Positions 1 through 5,461 of a stretch of DNA of 5,461 bases are shown one piece after another. How positions within the stretch are numbered: the first letter of the stretch is position 1; each line of letters opens with the position of its first letter. Source of the DNA: Desulfonema limicola (GTDB lineage: Bacteria; Desulfobacterota; Desulfobacteria; Desulfobacterales; Desulfosalsimonadaceae); NCBI GenBank assembly GCA_020722245.1, contig DYLE01000167.1:1-5461 (forward strand), given 5' to 3'. The notes below the pieces were generated by a model. It worked only from the letters and a program-made list of their open reading frames with translations. It made no database searches and had not been told where the DNA came from. Position numbers and translations under genes: made by a program.

Positions 1-556
1 CCTTGGGAGTGCCGGTGGTGCCGGAGGTGTAGAGGATGACGGCCGTGTCGTTGGGCTGGGTGGGCACGGTGTCGAACCAGGGGGGCATGTCCTCTGAAAG
101 CTCCTTTAAGGTCTGGACGCCCTTTATGGGCGACGGGCCTTCCGGGTCTGCCGGCATGATCCAGAAATGCGCGCAGGTGTCCACTTCGGTGAAGGCCTTG
201 TATCCCCATTCGGCCATGGGCAGCTCCGGGGTGCCTTCAAAGCAAAAATAGGCCTTGGCGTTGGAATCCTTCAGGTGGTAGGCGATTTCCCGGTCCTTGA
301 GCAGCACGTTTAAGGGAACGACCACCGCGCCGGCCTTGAGGATGGCGTAATAGACAATGGGAAAGTAGGGAAGGTTGGGGCAGGTGATGGCCACCTTGTC
401 CCCCTTTTCAATGCCGGCTGCTGCCAGGGTATTGGCGAAGATGTTGGCGGCCGCGTTGAGGGTTTCATAGGAGATCCGCCGGTCCCTGAAAACAACGGCG
501 TCCTTATGCGGATACTCCCTGGCGCTGGATTCCAGAATTGAGGATAGGTTGAGCAT
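1..556 (-). CDS. AMP-forming acyl-CoA ligase (FadD-like), N-terminal part, cut by window edge
   Basis: The enzyme activates a carboxylic acid with ATP to an acyl-adenylate and transfers it to CoA, in the cytoplasm. About 185 residues are present, against roughly 500-560 for the family. The translation starts MLNLSSILESSAREYPHKDA, passes through the typical N-terminal stretch with NLPYFPIVYYAILKAGAVVVP (about residues 61-81), and ends in the phosphate-binding loop YTSGTTGTPK at residues 176-185, exactly at the window edge. The later adenylation motifs and the C-terminal lid lie outside. The ATG at 556-554 has a good ribosome binding site (AAGGAG, 6-base spacer), which fixes the start. The gene is 126 bases downstream of, and in the same direction as, the two dehydratase/reductase subunits, so it may supply their CoA thioester. 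The N-terminal part does not tell the substrate: medium/long-chain fatty acid is the default, and an aromatic or other acid is possible. The family call is secure, the substrate is not. Confidence 0.92.
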   Translation of the reverse strand, partial: MLNLSSILESSAREYPHKDAVVFRDRRISYETLNAAANIFANTLAAAGIEKGDKVAITCPNLPYFPIVYYAILKAGAVVVPLNVLLKDREIAYHLKDSNAKAYFCFEGTPELPMAEWGYKAFTEVDTCAHFWIMPADPEGPSPIKGVQTLKELSEDMPPWFDTVPTQPNDTAVILYTSGTTGTPK

Positions 557-562
557 GGTCGT

Positions 563-568
563 CTCCTT
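563..568 (-). promoter_or_regulatory. Ribosome binding site of the acyl-CoA ligase
   Basis: On the minus strand AAGGAG lies 6 bases before the ATG at 556. It is the strongest Shine-Dalgarno match among the minus-strand genes here and supports this start codon. Confidence 0.75.
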
Positions 569-629
569 CTCGTTTAAAAAGGTTGGATCAAACCGGCTGA
601 CGGCAAGAAAAAGACCCAAATCAAGGCTG

Positions 630-658
630 ATAGTAGACCTTAATAGAGAGAAAATAAA
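630..658 (-). promoter_or_regulatory. Weak candidate promoter for the acyl-CoA ligase
   Basis: In the 126-base gap between the dehydratase-like gene and the ligase, the minus strand has TTTATT (658-653), a 17-base spacer and TACTAT (635-630), with 3/6 and 4/6 matches to the sigma-70 consensus. The gap is AT-richer than the flanking genes, which would fit an internal promoter. No convincing terminator hairpin was seen in the gap, so read-through from the upstream genes is equally possible. Confidence 0.18.
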
Positions 659-682
659 GATTATTTTAAAGAGGCTGCTGGT

Positions 683-1939
683 TCAGGCCGCCCGTCTGGC
701 GTCGATGGCTTCAAGAAGCGCTTCGATCCGGGTGAAGGTTGCTTCCCTGCTGTATTTACGGGCATCCGCGTGATCCACCTCGACCATGACCGCCGGCACG
801 CCGAAGGCATCCTGCATCAGCCGCTGTTGGTCGAGCTGGGTGATGGAATAGGGCTTGCAGCTTCGGTTGCTGGCGAAAACAATCCCGTCGATTTGGAGGC
901 TTTCCACCGCCTGGCGCATGGCCCTGCTGCGAAGGCCCAGGCCGTGCGGGCAGATATAACAGTTCTGGGTGCGGGCGCAGAACTCCAGGGGATCCCCTCC
1001 GTCATAGGGATAAATATCAAAGCTCCCCTCGATGGAGCCGATACAGGAGGTGTAGGTGGCCCCCACGATGTTGGCGCCCAGCGCCTCCAGGCCTGCGGAC
1101 ATATCCCGAAGCTGGTGCCAGGGCGCGATGTTATCCCAAAACAGGCGGTATTTTTCTGAGGGCACAGGAAATCTGCCCTCCGCCACCCTTTGGCCGGTCT
1201 CATCGGCCAGCAGGCGGTAATGCGCCGCAAAGGACTCGGTTCCCCGGGCGATTAAAAACGGCGCCATCTGGACAAAGGAATCAAACGCCGTGATCCCGGA
1301 CGGCCTGTTTTTTGCAAAACCCAAAAACCGCTTCCAGTGGGCCACCCCCTCGCTGGTATGGGCCACCGCCTGGCGCGCCTTATCCATGTCAAACCGCTGG
1401 CCTGACATGGTTTCGATGGTCTTGATCAGGTCCTTAAACTGGGAAACGATATAGGCCCGGTCCTTTTGCTGCTGGGGTTCGTAGCAGAAGGGCACGTCGA
1501 TGATAAAATGGGGAACCCCCATTTCCCGGTGATGCACGTCAAACCATTTCACCAGCAGGGAGCAGTTGTTGTTGTTGGATACCAGCAGGTCTGGCCGGGG
1601 AAGCCCGAAGCTGGGGGAATCCTTTCCGCCGTCGGCCACGCATCCGATGTCGATCCGGGCGTAGGAACACAGGTCCATGGAGTAGCCCAACCGTTCCGCT
1701 TTTTCGCATTGAACCACCCCGAGGCCCTTTCCCGCGTTCATGGCGGCGTGGCTTTCCGGCACCCCGTACACCACGTTGTCAAACCCCAGAAACAGTTCCG
1801 CCGGCACATTGATGGCGATCCAGACCACAAACGCGCCCTGTTGCGCCCGGGTGTGCAGGTTCAGGTAGGCATCGGCCATATACCGGCTCAATCGTTTTCC
1901 CGATTCGGTTTTTTCAAACGCCGCCATCGCTTTGTCCAT
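683..1939 (-). CDS. 2-hydroxyacyl-CoA dehydratase / benzoyl-CoA reductase-type subunit (BcrB/BzdO-like)
   Basis: This is a subunit of the Fe-S enzyme family that includes 2-hydroxyglutaryl-CoA dehydratase (HgdAB) and ATP-dependent benzoyl-CoA reductase (BcrCB), which reduce or dehydrate CoA thioesters by one-electron chemistry. The protein has 418 residues; BcrB is of similar size (about 430). Family features are NVPAELFLG (44-52), LCSYARIDIG (90-99), SNNNNCSLLVKWFD (121-134), FIIDVPF (145-151), NRSCKPYS (358-365), and a C-terminal TRIEALLEAI (403-412). Cys91, Cys126 and Cys361 fall where the three cluster ligands are expected. A further group, Cys321-X5-Cys327-X2-Cys330, is also present. The start is ATG at 1939-1937; the frame is open further upstream, but that part would overlap the preceding gene and looks nothing like the family. 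Only a poor AAGG precedes the ATG, so translation may be coupled to the preceding gene, whose stop is 19 bases away. The exact substrate cannot be read from the sequence. Confidence 0.9.
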   Translation of the reverse strand: MDKAMAAFEKTESGKRLSRYMADAYLNLHTRAQQGAFVVWIAINVPAELFLGFDNVVYGVPESHAAMNAGKGLGVVQCEKAERLGYSMDLCSYARIDIGCVADGGKDSPSFGLPRPDLLVSNNNNCSLLVKWFDVHHREMGVPHFIIDVPFCYEPQQQKDRAYIVSQFKDLIKTIETMSGQRFDMDKARQAVAHTSEGVAHWKRFLGFAKNRPSGITAFDSFVQMAPFLIARGTESFAAHYRLLADETGQRVAEGRFPVPSEKYRLFWDNIAPWHQLRDMSAGLEALGANIVGATYTSCIGSIEGSFDIYPYDGGDPLEFCARTQNCYICPHGLGLRSRAMRQAVESLQIDGIVFASNRSCKPYSITQLDQQRLMQDAFGVPAVMVEVDHADARKYSREATFTRIEALLEAIDARRAA

Positions 1940-1958
1940 GCCTTGTGAGTAAAAGGGT

Positions 1959-3077
1959 TCAGGAGGTTGTCGCAAGCATTTCCGCAAACGCCTCGATCCG
2001 CGACCGGTGGCCGGCCGTATGCGCGTCCTCTTCCACGGAGATCTCCAGCTCAAGGGTTTTTACGCCCATCTGGTTTAACCTTTTTTTAAGATAGGGAAAC
2101 TCAAAGTATTCATACTCACAGAATTTTTCCCCCACAAAGATCACGCCCCGCGCCCTGGTTTTTTGCGCCATTTCCATCAGCAGGGCTGCGCGGCGGTCGC
2201 CGGTATACAGCAGGGTGGGGCAGGGGTAATGATGGTGGTAAAAATCCAGAAGATAGGCCTCCGGATCTTCTATGACAGCCGGCGCACCGGCATAGGTCCG
2301 GCCCAGGGAGGCGATGTCGTTGCCCACCACCCTCAGCCCGGCGGATTCCATATCATTGATGACTGATGCGGGCGGCGGAAGGATGCCGCTGAGGATCACG
2401 CCGGGACGTTGTCCATTACCCGATAAAGGGGGATCTGTTTGTTGCGCAACCAGAGATTCCAGAATACGGGTTTGTTCGTCAATGCTTGAAAACCCGCATT
2501 CATGGATAATTTGGCAAAACGATAAAAAGCTCAAGCTGCCTTCAGCCACCTTCTGCTCCGCCAGGGCCATAAGCTGCCGGACCCGGTTTATTTTTTCTGC
2601 GGCATCAACAAATTTATCCCCTGAAAAGGAAACATTAAACTCAGCCTCCAGCGCCCTGATCAGCCGCCGGATTTCATTTTTAAAATACCCAGAGGCGTCG
2701 GTCTGATCCGGCCGCACCATGGGAATGTGGATCTTGATCAGGGGAAGCCGCGCATTTCCCTGACTCAGCCCGGTCTCCAGGATTTCCGGAAGGTTTCGCA
2801 GGGTGTCGCAGGCGTTGTACATGAATACCCCGTCCAGCAGATCAAGGCCCTTGGTCAGGACAAACTCCGTTAAATGGCGCGCCACCGAGCAGGTATAGGA
2901 TTGCAGGTGCTTGTCGCTTTGAAGGGTCGAGCCGACCTCCCCGCGCAACCCCCAGAGAACCACCGGCACCAGATCCATGGCAAAAAACAGCTCCAGGGGA
3001 GGGTACAGGGGAAAACACCCGATGACTGTTTTTCCCTCGGCTTTTAATTTTTGAAGCCTTTGATTGATATCCGTCAT
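1959..3077 (-). CDS. 2-hydroxyacyl-CoA dehydratase / benzoyl-CoA reductase-type subunit (BcrC/BzdN-like)
   Basis: This is the smaller partner of the pair, 372 residues, close to BcrC (about 386). It opens with VIGCFPLYPPLELFFAMDLV (18-37), the usual N-terminal strand and P-x-E-L-x-x-A motif of the family. It then has SYTCSVAR (60-67), MYNACDTLRN (86-95) and FVGEKFCEYEYFEFP (314-328). Cys63, Cys90 and Cys320 are therefore the likely three ligands of a [4Fe-4S] cluster. It ends with RSRIEAFAEML, matching the end of its neighbour, as expected for paralogous subunits. The start at 3077 is preferred over the in-frame ATG at 3086, because a CAGGG sits 9 bases before the former and directly abuts the latter; the further open frame to 3161 is not family-like. 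It is first of the minus-strand genes, giving the order small-then-large subunit, as in the bcrCB arrangement. Together they should form a heterodimer needing an ATP-dependent activator, which is not in the window. Confidence 0.9.
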   Translation of the reverse strand: MTDINQRLQKLKAEGKTVIGCFPLYPPLELFFAMDLVPVVLWGLRGEVGSTLQSDKHLQSYTCSVARHLTEFVLTKGLDLLDGVFMYNACDTLRNLPEILETGLSQGNARLPLIKIHIPMVRPDQTDASGYFKNEIRRLIRALEAEFNVSFSGDKFVDAAEKINRVRQLMALAEQKVAEGSLSFLSFCQIIHECGFSSIDEQTRILESLVAQQTDPPLSGNGQRPGVILSGILPPPASVINDMESAGLRVVGNDIASLGRTYAGAPAVIEDPEAYLLDFYHHHYPCPTLLYTGDRRAALLMEMAQKTRARGVIFVGEKFCEYEYFEFPYLKKRLNQMGVKTLELEISVEEDAHTAGHRSRIEAFAEMLATTS

Positions 3078-3113
3078 TGCCGTCATCCCTGCTTTAAAAG
3101 GATCCTGCGTTTT

Positions 3114-3141
3114 ATTATCATGAAATTTCCGGATTCGGCAA
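3114..3141 (-). promoter_or_regulatory. Candidate sigma-70 promoter of the dehydratase/reductase-like operon
   Basis: On the minus strand TTGCCG (3141-3136; 4/6 match) is followed by a 16-base spacer and GATAAT (3119-3114; 5/6 match). Transcription would begin near 3107, giving a leader of about 30 bases before the ATG at 3077. It is the best promoter match in the divergent region. Confidence 0.4.
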
Positions 3142-3166
3142 GGCTTGATCTTCCTGACCAAGGCTT
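3139..3166. repeat. Direct repeat CAAGGCTT, 20 bp apart, possible operator
   Basis: CAAGGCTT occurs at 3139-3146 and again at 3159-3166, 20 bp (about two helical turns) start to start, so both copies would face the same side of the DNA. The first copy overlaps the -35 element of the candidate minus-strand promoter. This is the geometry of a regulator binding site, but no regulator gene is in the window and two 8-base copies can arise by chance. Confidence 0.25.
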
Positions 3167-3167
3167 T

Positions 3168-3280
3168 TTAGGCATCAACGGGGACTTATAAGGTTGTAAA
3201 ATAAATGCAGGTGATTTAGAAATATTAGAAAAGATCAAAAAAGCCCGATAGAAACCCGTACATGATGCAAAGATGCCTAA
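3168..3280 (+). other. Inverted repeat spanning the U32 leader and start codon
   Basis: TTAGGCATC (3168-3176) is the exact reverse complement of GATGCCTAA (3272-3280), which contains the ATG of the U32 gene. In a transcript starting upstream of 3168 the two arms could pair and hide the start codon. An overlapping arm, GGCTTTTT (3162-3169), can instead pair with AAAAAGCC (3238-3245); the two pairings cross and compete. The loop is long (95 bases), so this is only a suggestion of a structured leader. Confidence 0.2.
3194..3222 (+). promoter_or_regulatory. Weak candidate promoter of the U32 gene
   Basis: TTGTAA (3194-3199), a 17-base spacer and TAGAAA (3217-3222) each match the sigma-70 consensus at 4 of 6 positions. 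The segment is AT-rich, as expected between divergent genes, but other placements are possible. If this is the real promoter, the transcript would start after 3176 and the inverted repeat at 3168-3280 could not act in the RNA. Confidence 0.2.
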
Positions 3281-5252
3281 GACGCTCGAACTCCTGATGC
3301 CGGCCGGAAACACCGCCTCGCTTCATGCCGCCATAGAGGGCGGCGCCGACGCGGTGTATCTGGGGTTAAAACAATTCAGCGCAAGGGGCCGGGCGAATAA
3401 CTTCACCTGGCAGGAGCTTTCCTCGGCGGTGGAGGCTGCCCATGAAAGGGGCGTAAAGGTTTACCTGGCGTTGAACACGGTGGTCAAGAATTCAGAGCTT
3501 GTTGAGCTGGTGCGGCTGCTTGATATCGCTTCCCAGTGCGGTGTGGATGCCCTGATCATTCAGGATTGGGGTGTTTATTTTTTGGTGAGACGGTATTTCC
3601 CTGCTCTGGCGCTTCATGCCAGCACCCAGATGGGAAACCATAATTCCCTGGGGGTTGTTTTCAGCAGGCAGGCGGGGTTTCGCCGGGTGGTTTTGGCCCG
3701 GGAACTGACCCGAAGCGAGCTGGAGGCCATAGCCGGAAAAAGCCCCATTCCCCTTGAGGTGTTTGTTCACGGGGCGCTGTGTTATTCGTTTTCCGGAATG
3801 TGTTTGTTTAGCAGTTACATCGGCGGGCACAGCGCAAACCGCGGCATGTGCGCCCAGCCCTGCCGGCATCGCTATGCTTCCACAAATCGCACATTCCCGT
3901 TTTTCAGCCTTAAGGACAACCAGCAGGTGGCAAACCTTGAAGCGTTTAAGCAGTGGAAAATCGCCTCGGTCAAGGTGGAAGGAAGGATGAAACCCGCCGG
4001 TTATGTGTACCGGGTGGCGAAGGCCTACCGGCTTGCGCTTGACCATCCAGAAAGGATCCAGGACGCAAAACGGATGCTTGAGCTGGATCTGGGCCGGCCG
4101 AAAACCGGGTATTTTTTTGAAAAAGACCTGGCCCATGCGGTTTTCGAGGACACGGCCACGGGAATGCCCATCGGAAGGGTGGAGAGGGTTGAAAACAGCT
4201 ATTTTTATGTAAAGACCGAATTTGAACTGAAGCCGGGGCATCGGATCAGGGTGCAGGCTTTGGGCAGGGACAGCCGGCTGACCCTTACCCTCAGCGGGTT
4301 TCGGTTGAAAAACGGGTTATACCGGATCAAGGCCGAAAAAGGCGGCGCATCCGTCGGTGATCGGGTTTACCTGATTGGGGTTGCCGAAAAACACTTTCCC
4401 GAGAAGCTAAAGCCCTCGTCTACTCGCATTAATCAACCCGATCGCAAAGCCATGCAAAAAATAGTCGATGGGTTGCACTTTGATAAACCTCCACTGGAAC
4501 CTGAAAAAATATACCTTCGCATCAACACCCCCCAGTGGCTCAAACATATTCGAATAAACGATCTGGAAGGCTTATTTCTTTGCTTTACAAAAAGGGGCTG
4601 GGCCGGGTTTTACGCGGATTTTGATTTTGTCCAGGCAAACCGGGAAAAGCTCTATGCCGAGCTGCCGGGTTTTATTCCGGAAGCCTCCATCGGGTTCTAC
4701 AGGGATTTGCTTAAATTTCTTGACCTGCACGGGATCAAGGGATGCGTGGTCAGCCAGCTTTCCCAGATGCTTTTGGTCCCGAACGGCTGGCGGATCATCT
4801 CCAATGAAGCTGTGTACACCTTCAACGATGCTGCTGTTCATGCGGTCATGGAAGCAGGAGCAGCCAATGTGGTTTATCCGCTGGAAAACGATTTTGACAA
4901 TATGAAAGCAGGAAGCCATCGGAATGGGATTGTGCCGGTCTATTTTTACCCGGTGCTCTTTTACTCGCGGATGCCGGTCAAGCTGAGCAGCAAGGGATTT
5001 TTTTTAAATGAGGAGCAAAAAAAATTCAGGCTGGTCAGAAAAGACGGAATGACCCTGGTGATCCCGGATCGGCCGGTCTCCATCATGCAAAACAAAAAAC
5101 AGCTCATGGCCGAGGGATATCACCGGTTCCTGATCGATGTGGGATTCGACAACCCTTCCAAAAACCGGTATAAAACCCTTATTTCCAAGCTGCGGGCTTC
5201 CGAGCAGCTCCATCCTTCCACAGGCTTTAATTTCAGGGCCCAGCTGAAGTAG
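3273..5252 (+). CDS. U32-family Fe-S protein (RlhA/TrhP-like), with apparent second barrel
   Basis: The 659-residue protein begins LELLMPAGNTASLHAAIEGG, the classic start of the U32 barrel. It has the family signature EVFVHGALCYSFSGMC (162-177), followed by NRGMCAQPC (189-197) and SVKVEGRMKPAGYVYRVAKA (232-251). Cys170, Cys177, Cys193 and Cys197 form the C-X6-C-X15-C-X3-C set that binds a [4Fe-4S] cluster in relatives such as UbiU/UbiV. Named relatives hydroxylate RNA (RlhA on 23S rRNA, TrhP on tRNA uridine 34) or act in ubiquinone synthesis; the old label peptidase/collagenase is poorly supported. Residues about 298-380 look like a small beta domain, and about 410-650 like a second, degenerate U32 barrel without the cysteines. 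The length resembles RlhA more than TrhP. No clear ribosome binding site precedes the ATG at 3273; the start rests on the family N-terminus. It is divergent from the dehydratase-like pair. The family is sure; the substrate is unknown. Confidence 0.9.
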   Translation: MPKTLELLMPAGNTASLHAAIEGGADAVYLGLKQFSARGRANNFTWQELSSAVEAAHERGVKVYLALNTVVKNSELVELVRLLDIASQCGVDALIIQDWGVYFLVRRYFPALALHASTQMGNHNSLGVVFSRQAGFRRVVLARELTRSELEAIAGKSPIPLEVFVHGALCYSFSGMCLFSSYIGGHSANRGMCAQPCRHRYASTNRTFPFFSLKDNQQVANLEAFKQWKIASVKVEGRMKPAGYVYRVAKAYRLALDHPERIQDAKRMLELDLGRPKTGYFFEKDLAHAVFEDTATGMPIGRVERVENSYFYVKTEFELKPGHRIRVQALGRDSRLTLTLSGFRLKNGLYRIKAEKGGASVGDRVYLIGVAEKHFPEKLKPSSTRINQPDRKAMQKIVDGLHFDKPPLEPEKIYLRINTPQWLKHIRINDLEGLFLCFTKRGWAGFYADFDFVQANREKLYAELPGFIPEASIGFYRDLLKFLDLHGIKGCVVSQLSQMLLVPNGWRIISNEAVYTFNDAAVHAVMEAGAANVVYPLENDFDNMKAGSHRNGIVPVYFYPVLFYSRMPVKLSSKGFFLNEEQKKFRLVRKDGMTLVIPDRPVSIMQNKKQLMAEGYHRFLIDVGFDNPSKNRYKTLISKLRASEQLHPSTGFNFRAQLK

Positions 5253-5323
5253 CATAAAATCAAAGAACCCGGGGCAGGATGAAGGGTTTGTCGTTTGAAA
5301 TACGGTGTATATTTTAACGGTTC

Positions 5324-5330
5324 AAAGGAG
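5324..5330 (+). promoter_or_regulatory. Ribosome binding site of the DUF169-like gene
   Basis: AAAGGAG lies 11 bases before the ATG at 5342, slightly long but workable. An out-of-frame ATG immediately follows it (5331), opening only eight codons. The ATG at 5342 is the only nearby one whose frame stays open to the window edge. Confidence 0.6.
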
Positions 5331-5341
5331 ATGAAAAGCGG

Positions 5342-5461
5342 ATGGATGCGAGCTTAGTAAAATATCGGCAAATCGGAGAAAAAATCGAGCGGTATCTTCG
5401 GCCGGCCAGCTTTCCGCTGGCCGTGAAGCTGCTTTGGGAAACGCCCAAGGCTCCGTCTCCC
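5342..5461 (+). CDS. Probable DUF169 (COG2043) protein, N-terminal 40 codons only
   Basis: The frame starts MDASLVKYRQIGEKIERYLR and continues PASFPLAVKLLWETPKAP up to the window edge with no stop. An amphipathic helix of about 20 residues followed by a short loop and P-[LV]-A-V-K-[FL]-L is the usual beginning of DUF169 proteins, which are common in anaerobes and archaea and have no firmly established function. The gene follows the U32 gene by 89 bases on the same strand with a good AAAGGAG, so it may be co-transcribed with it. No strong terminator hairpin was found in the gap. With only 40 residues the family call is a pattern judgement and could be wrong; that a real coding start lies here is more certain. 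Confidence 0.6.
   Translation, partial: MDASLVKYRQIGEKIERYLRPASFPLAVKLLWETPKAPSP

Noticed and set aside
577..598. Hairpin GGTT ... AACC in the gap before the ligase gene
   Set aside because: A four-pair stem is too short to support a terminator or riboswitch call.
1466..1948. 160-codon open frame on the plus strand
   Set aside because: It is antisense to the BcrB-like gene, whose motifs are intact, and the translation is low-complexity without family features.
1940..2053. N-terminal extension of the BcrB-like gene to the ATG at 2053
   Set aside because: The extra 38 residues are Arg/Pro-rich, overlap the end of the preceding gene in another frame, and do not resemble the family; the ATG at 1939 gives a normal N-terminus.
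3078..3161. N-terminal extension of the BcrC-like gene to the ATG at 3161
   Set aside because: The extra 28 residues are not family-like and would place the start upstream of the best promoter candidate; the ATG at 3077 has a better-spaced CAGGG.
3492..4241. 249-codon open frame on the minus strand inside the U32 gene
   Set aside because: It lies fully antisense to a gene with clear family motifs, and its translation shows no recognisable domain; it is a shadow of the GC-biased third codon position.
5266..5288. Possible terminator after the U32 gene (AACCC ... GGGTT)
   Set aside because: The stem is only five pairs with a 13-base loop and no proper T-tract after it.
5331..5357. Eight-codon open frame overlapping the start of the DUF169-like gene
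   Set aside because: Its ATG directly abuts the AAAGGAG with no spacer, so initiation there is unlikely; probably accidental.

Overview
The window looks like a piece of chromosome from an anaerobic bacterium. A sulfate- or syntrophy-type member of the Desulfobacterota is the best guess. That guess is an inference from gene content (radical-type 2-hydroxyacyl-CoA dehydratase/benzoyl-CoA reductase subunits, a fatty-acyl-CoA-ligase-like enzyme, a DUF169 protein) and a moderately GC-rich composition; no rRNA or other marker is present. No tRNA, rRNA, CRISPR array, insertion sequence or origin was seen.

Layout. The left part (1-3077) is read on the minus strand and holds, in order of transcription, a 372-residue and a 418-residue subunit of the HgdA/HgdB-BcrB/BcrC iron-sulfur family, 19 bases apart. 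After a 126-base gap comes the N-terminal third of an AMP-forming acyl-CoA ligase that runs off the left edge. The right part (3273-5461) is read on the plus strand: a 659-residue U32-family protein with the four-cysteine signature, then, 89 bases on, the first 40 codons of a probable DUF169 protein that runs off the right edge. The 195-base divergent intergenic region (3078-3272) is the only substantial non-coding stretch. It carries a reasonable minus-strand promoter, a 20-bp-spaced direct repeat overlapping it, and an inverted repeat that reaches the U32 start codon.

How the genes may work together. The two dehydratase/reductase-like subunits each keep three cysteines in the positions expected for [4Fe-4S] ligands and probably form a heterodimer acting on an acyl- or aryl-CoA thioester. 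The CoA ligase downstream could supply that thioester. The ATP-dependent activator (HgdC/BcrAD type) such enzymes need is not in the window, so the pair is either served from elsewhere or lies in an unusual gene neighbourhood. The U32 protein belongs to a family of Fe-S proteins acting in RNA hydroxylation or oxygen-independent ubiquinone hydroxylation; its link to the divergent operon is unclear. It has what looks like a second, cysteine-free U32 barrel in its C-terminal half.
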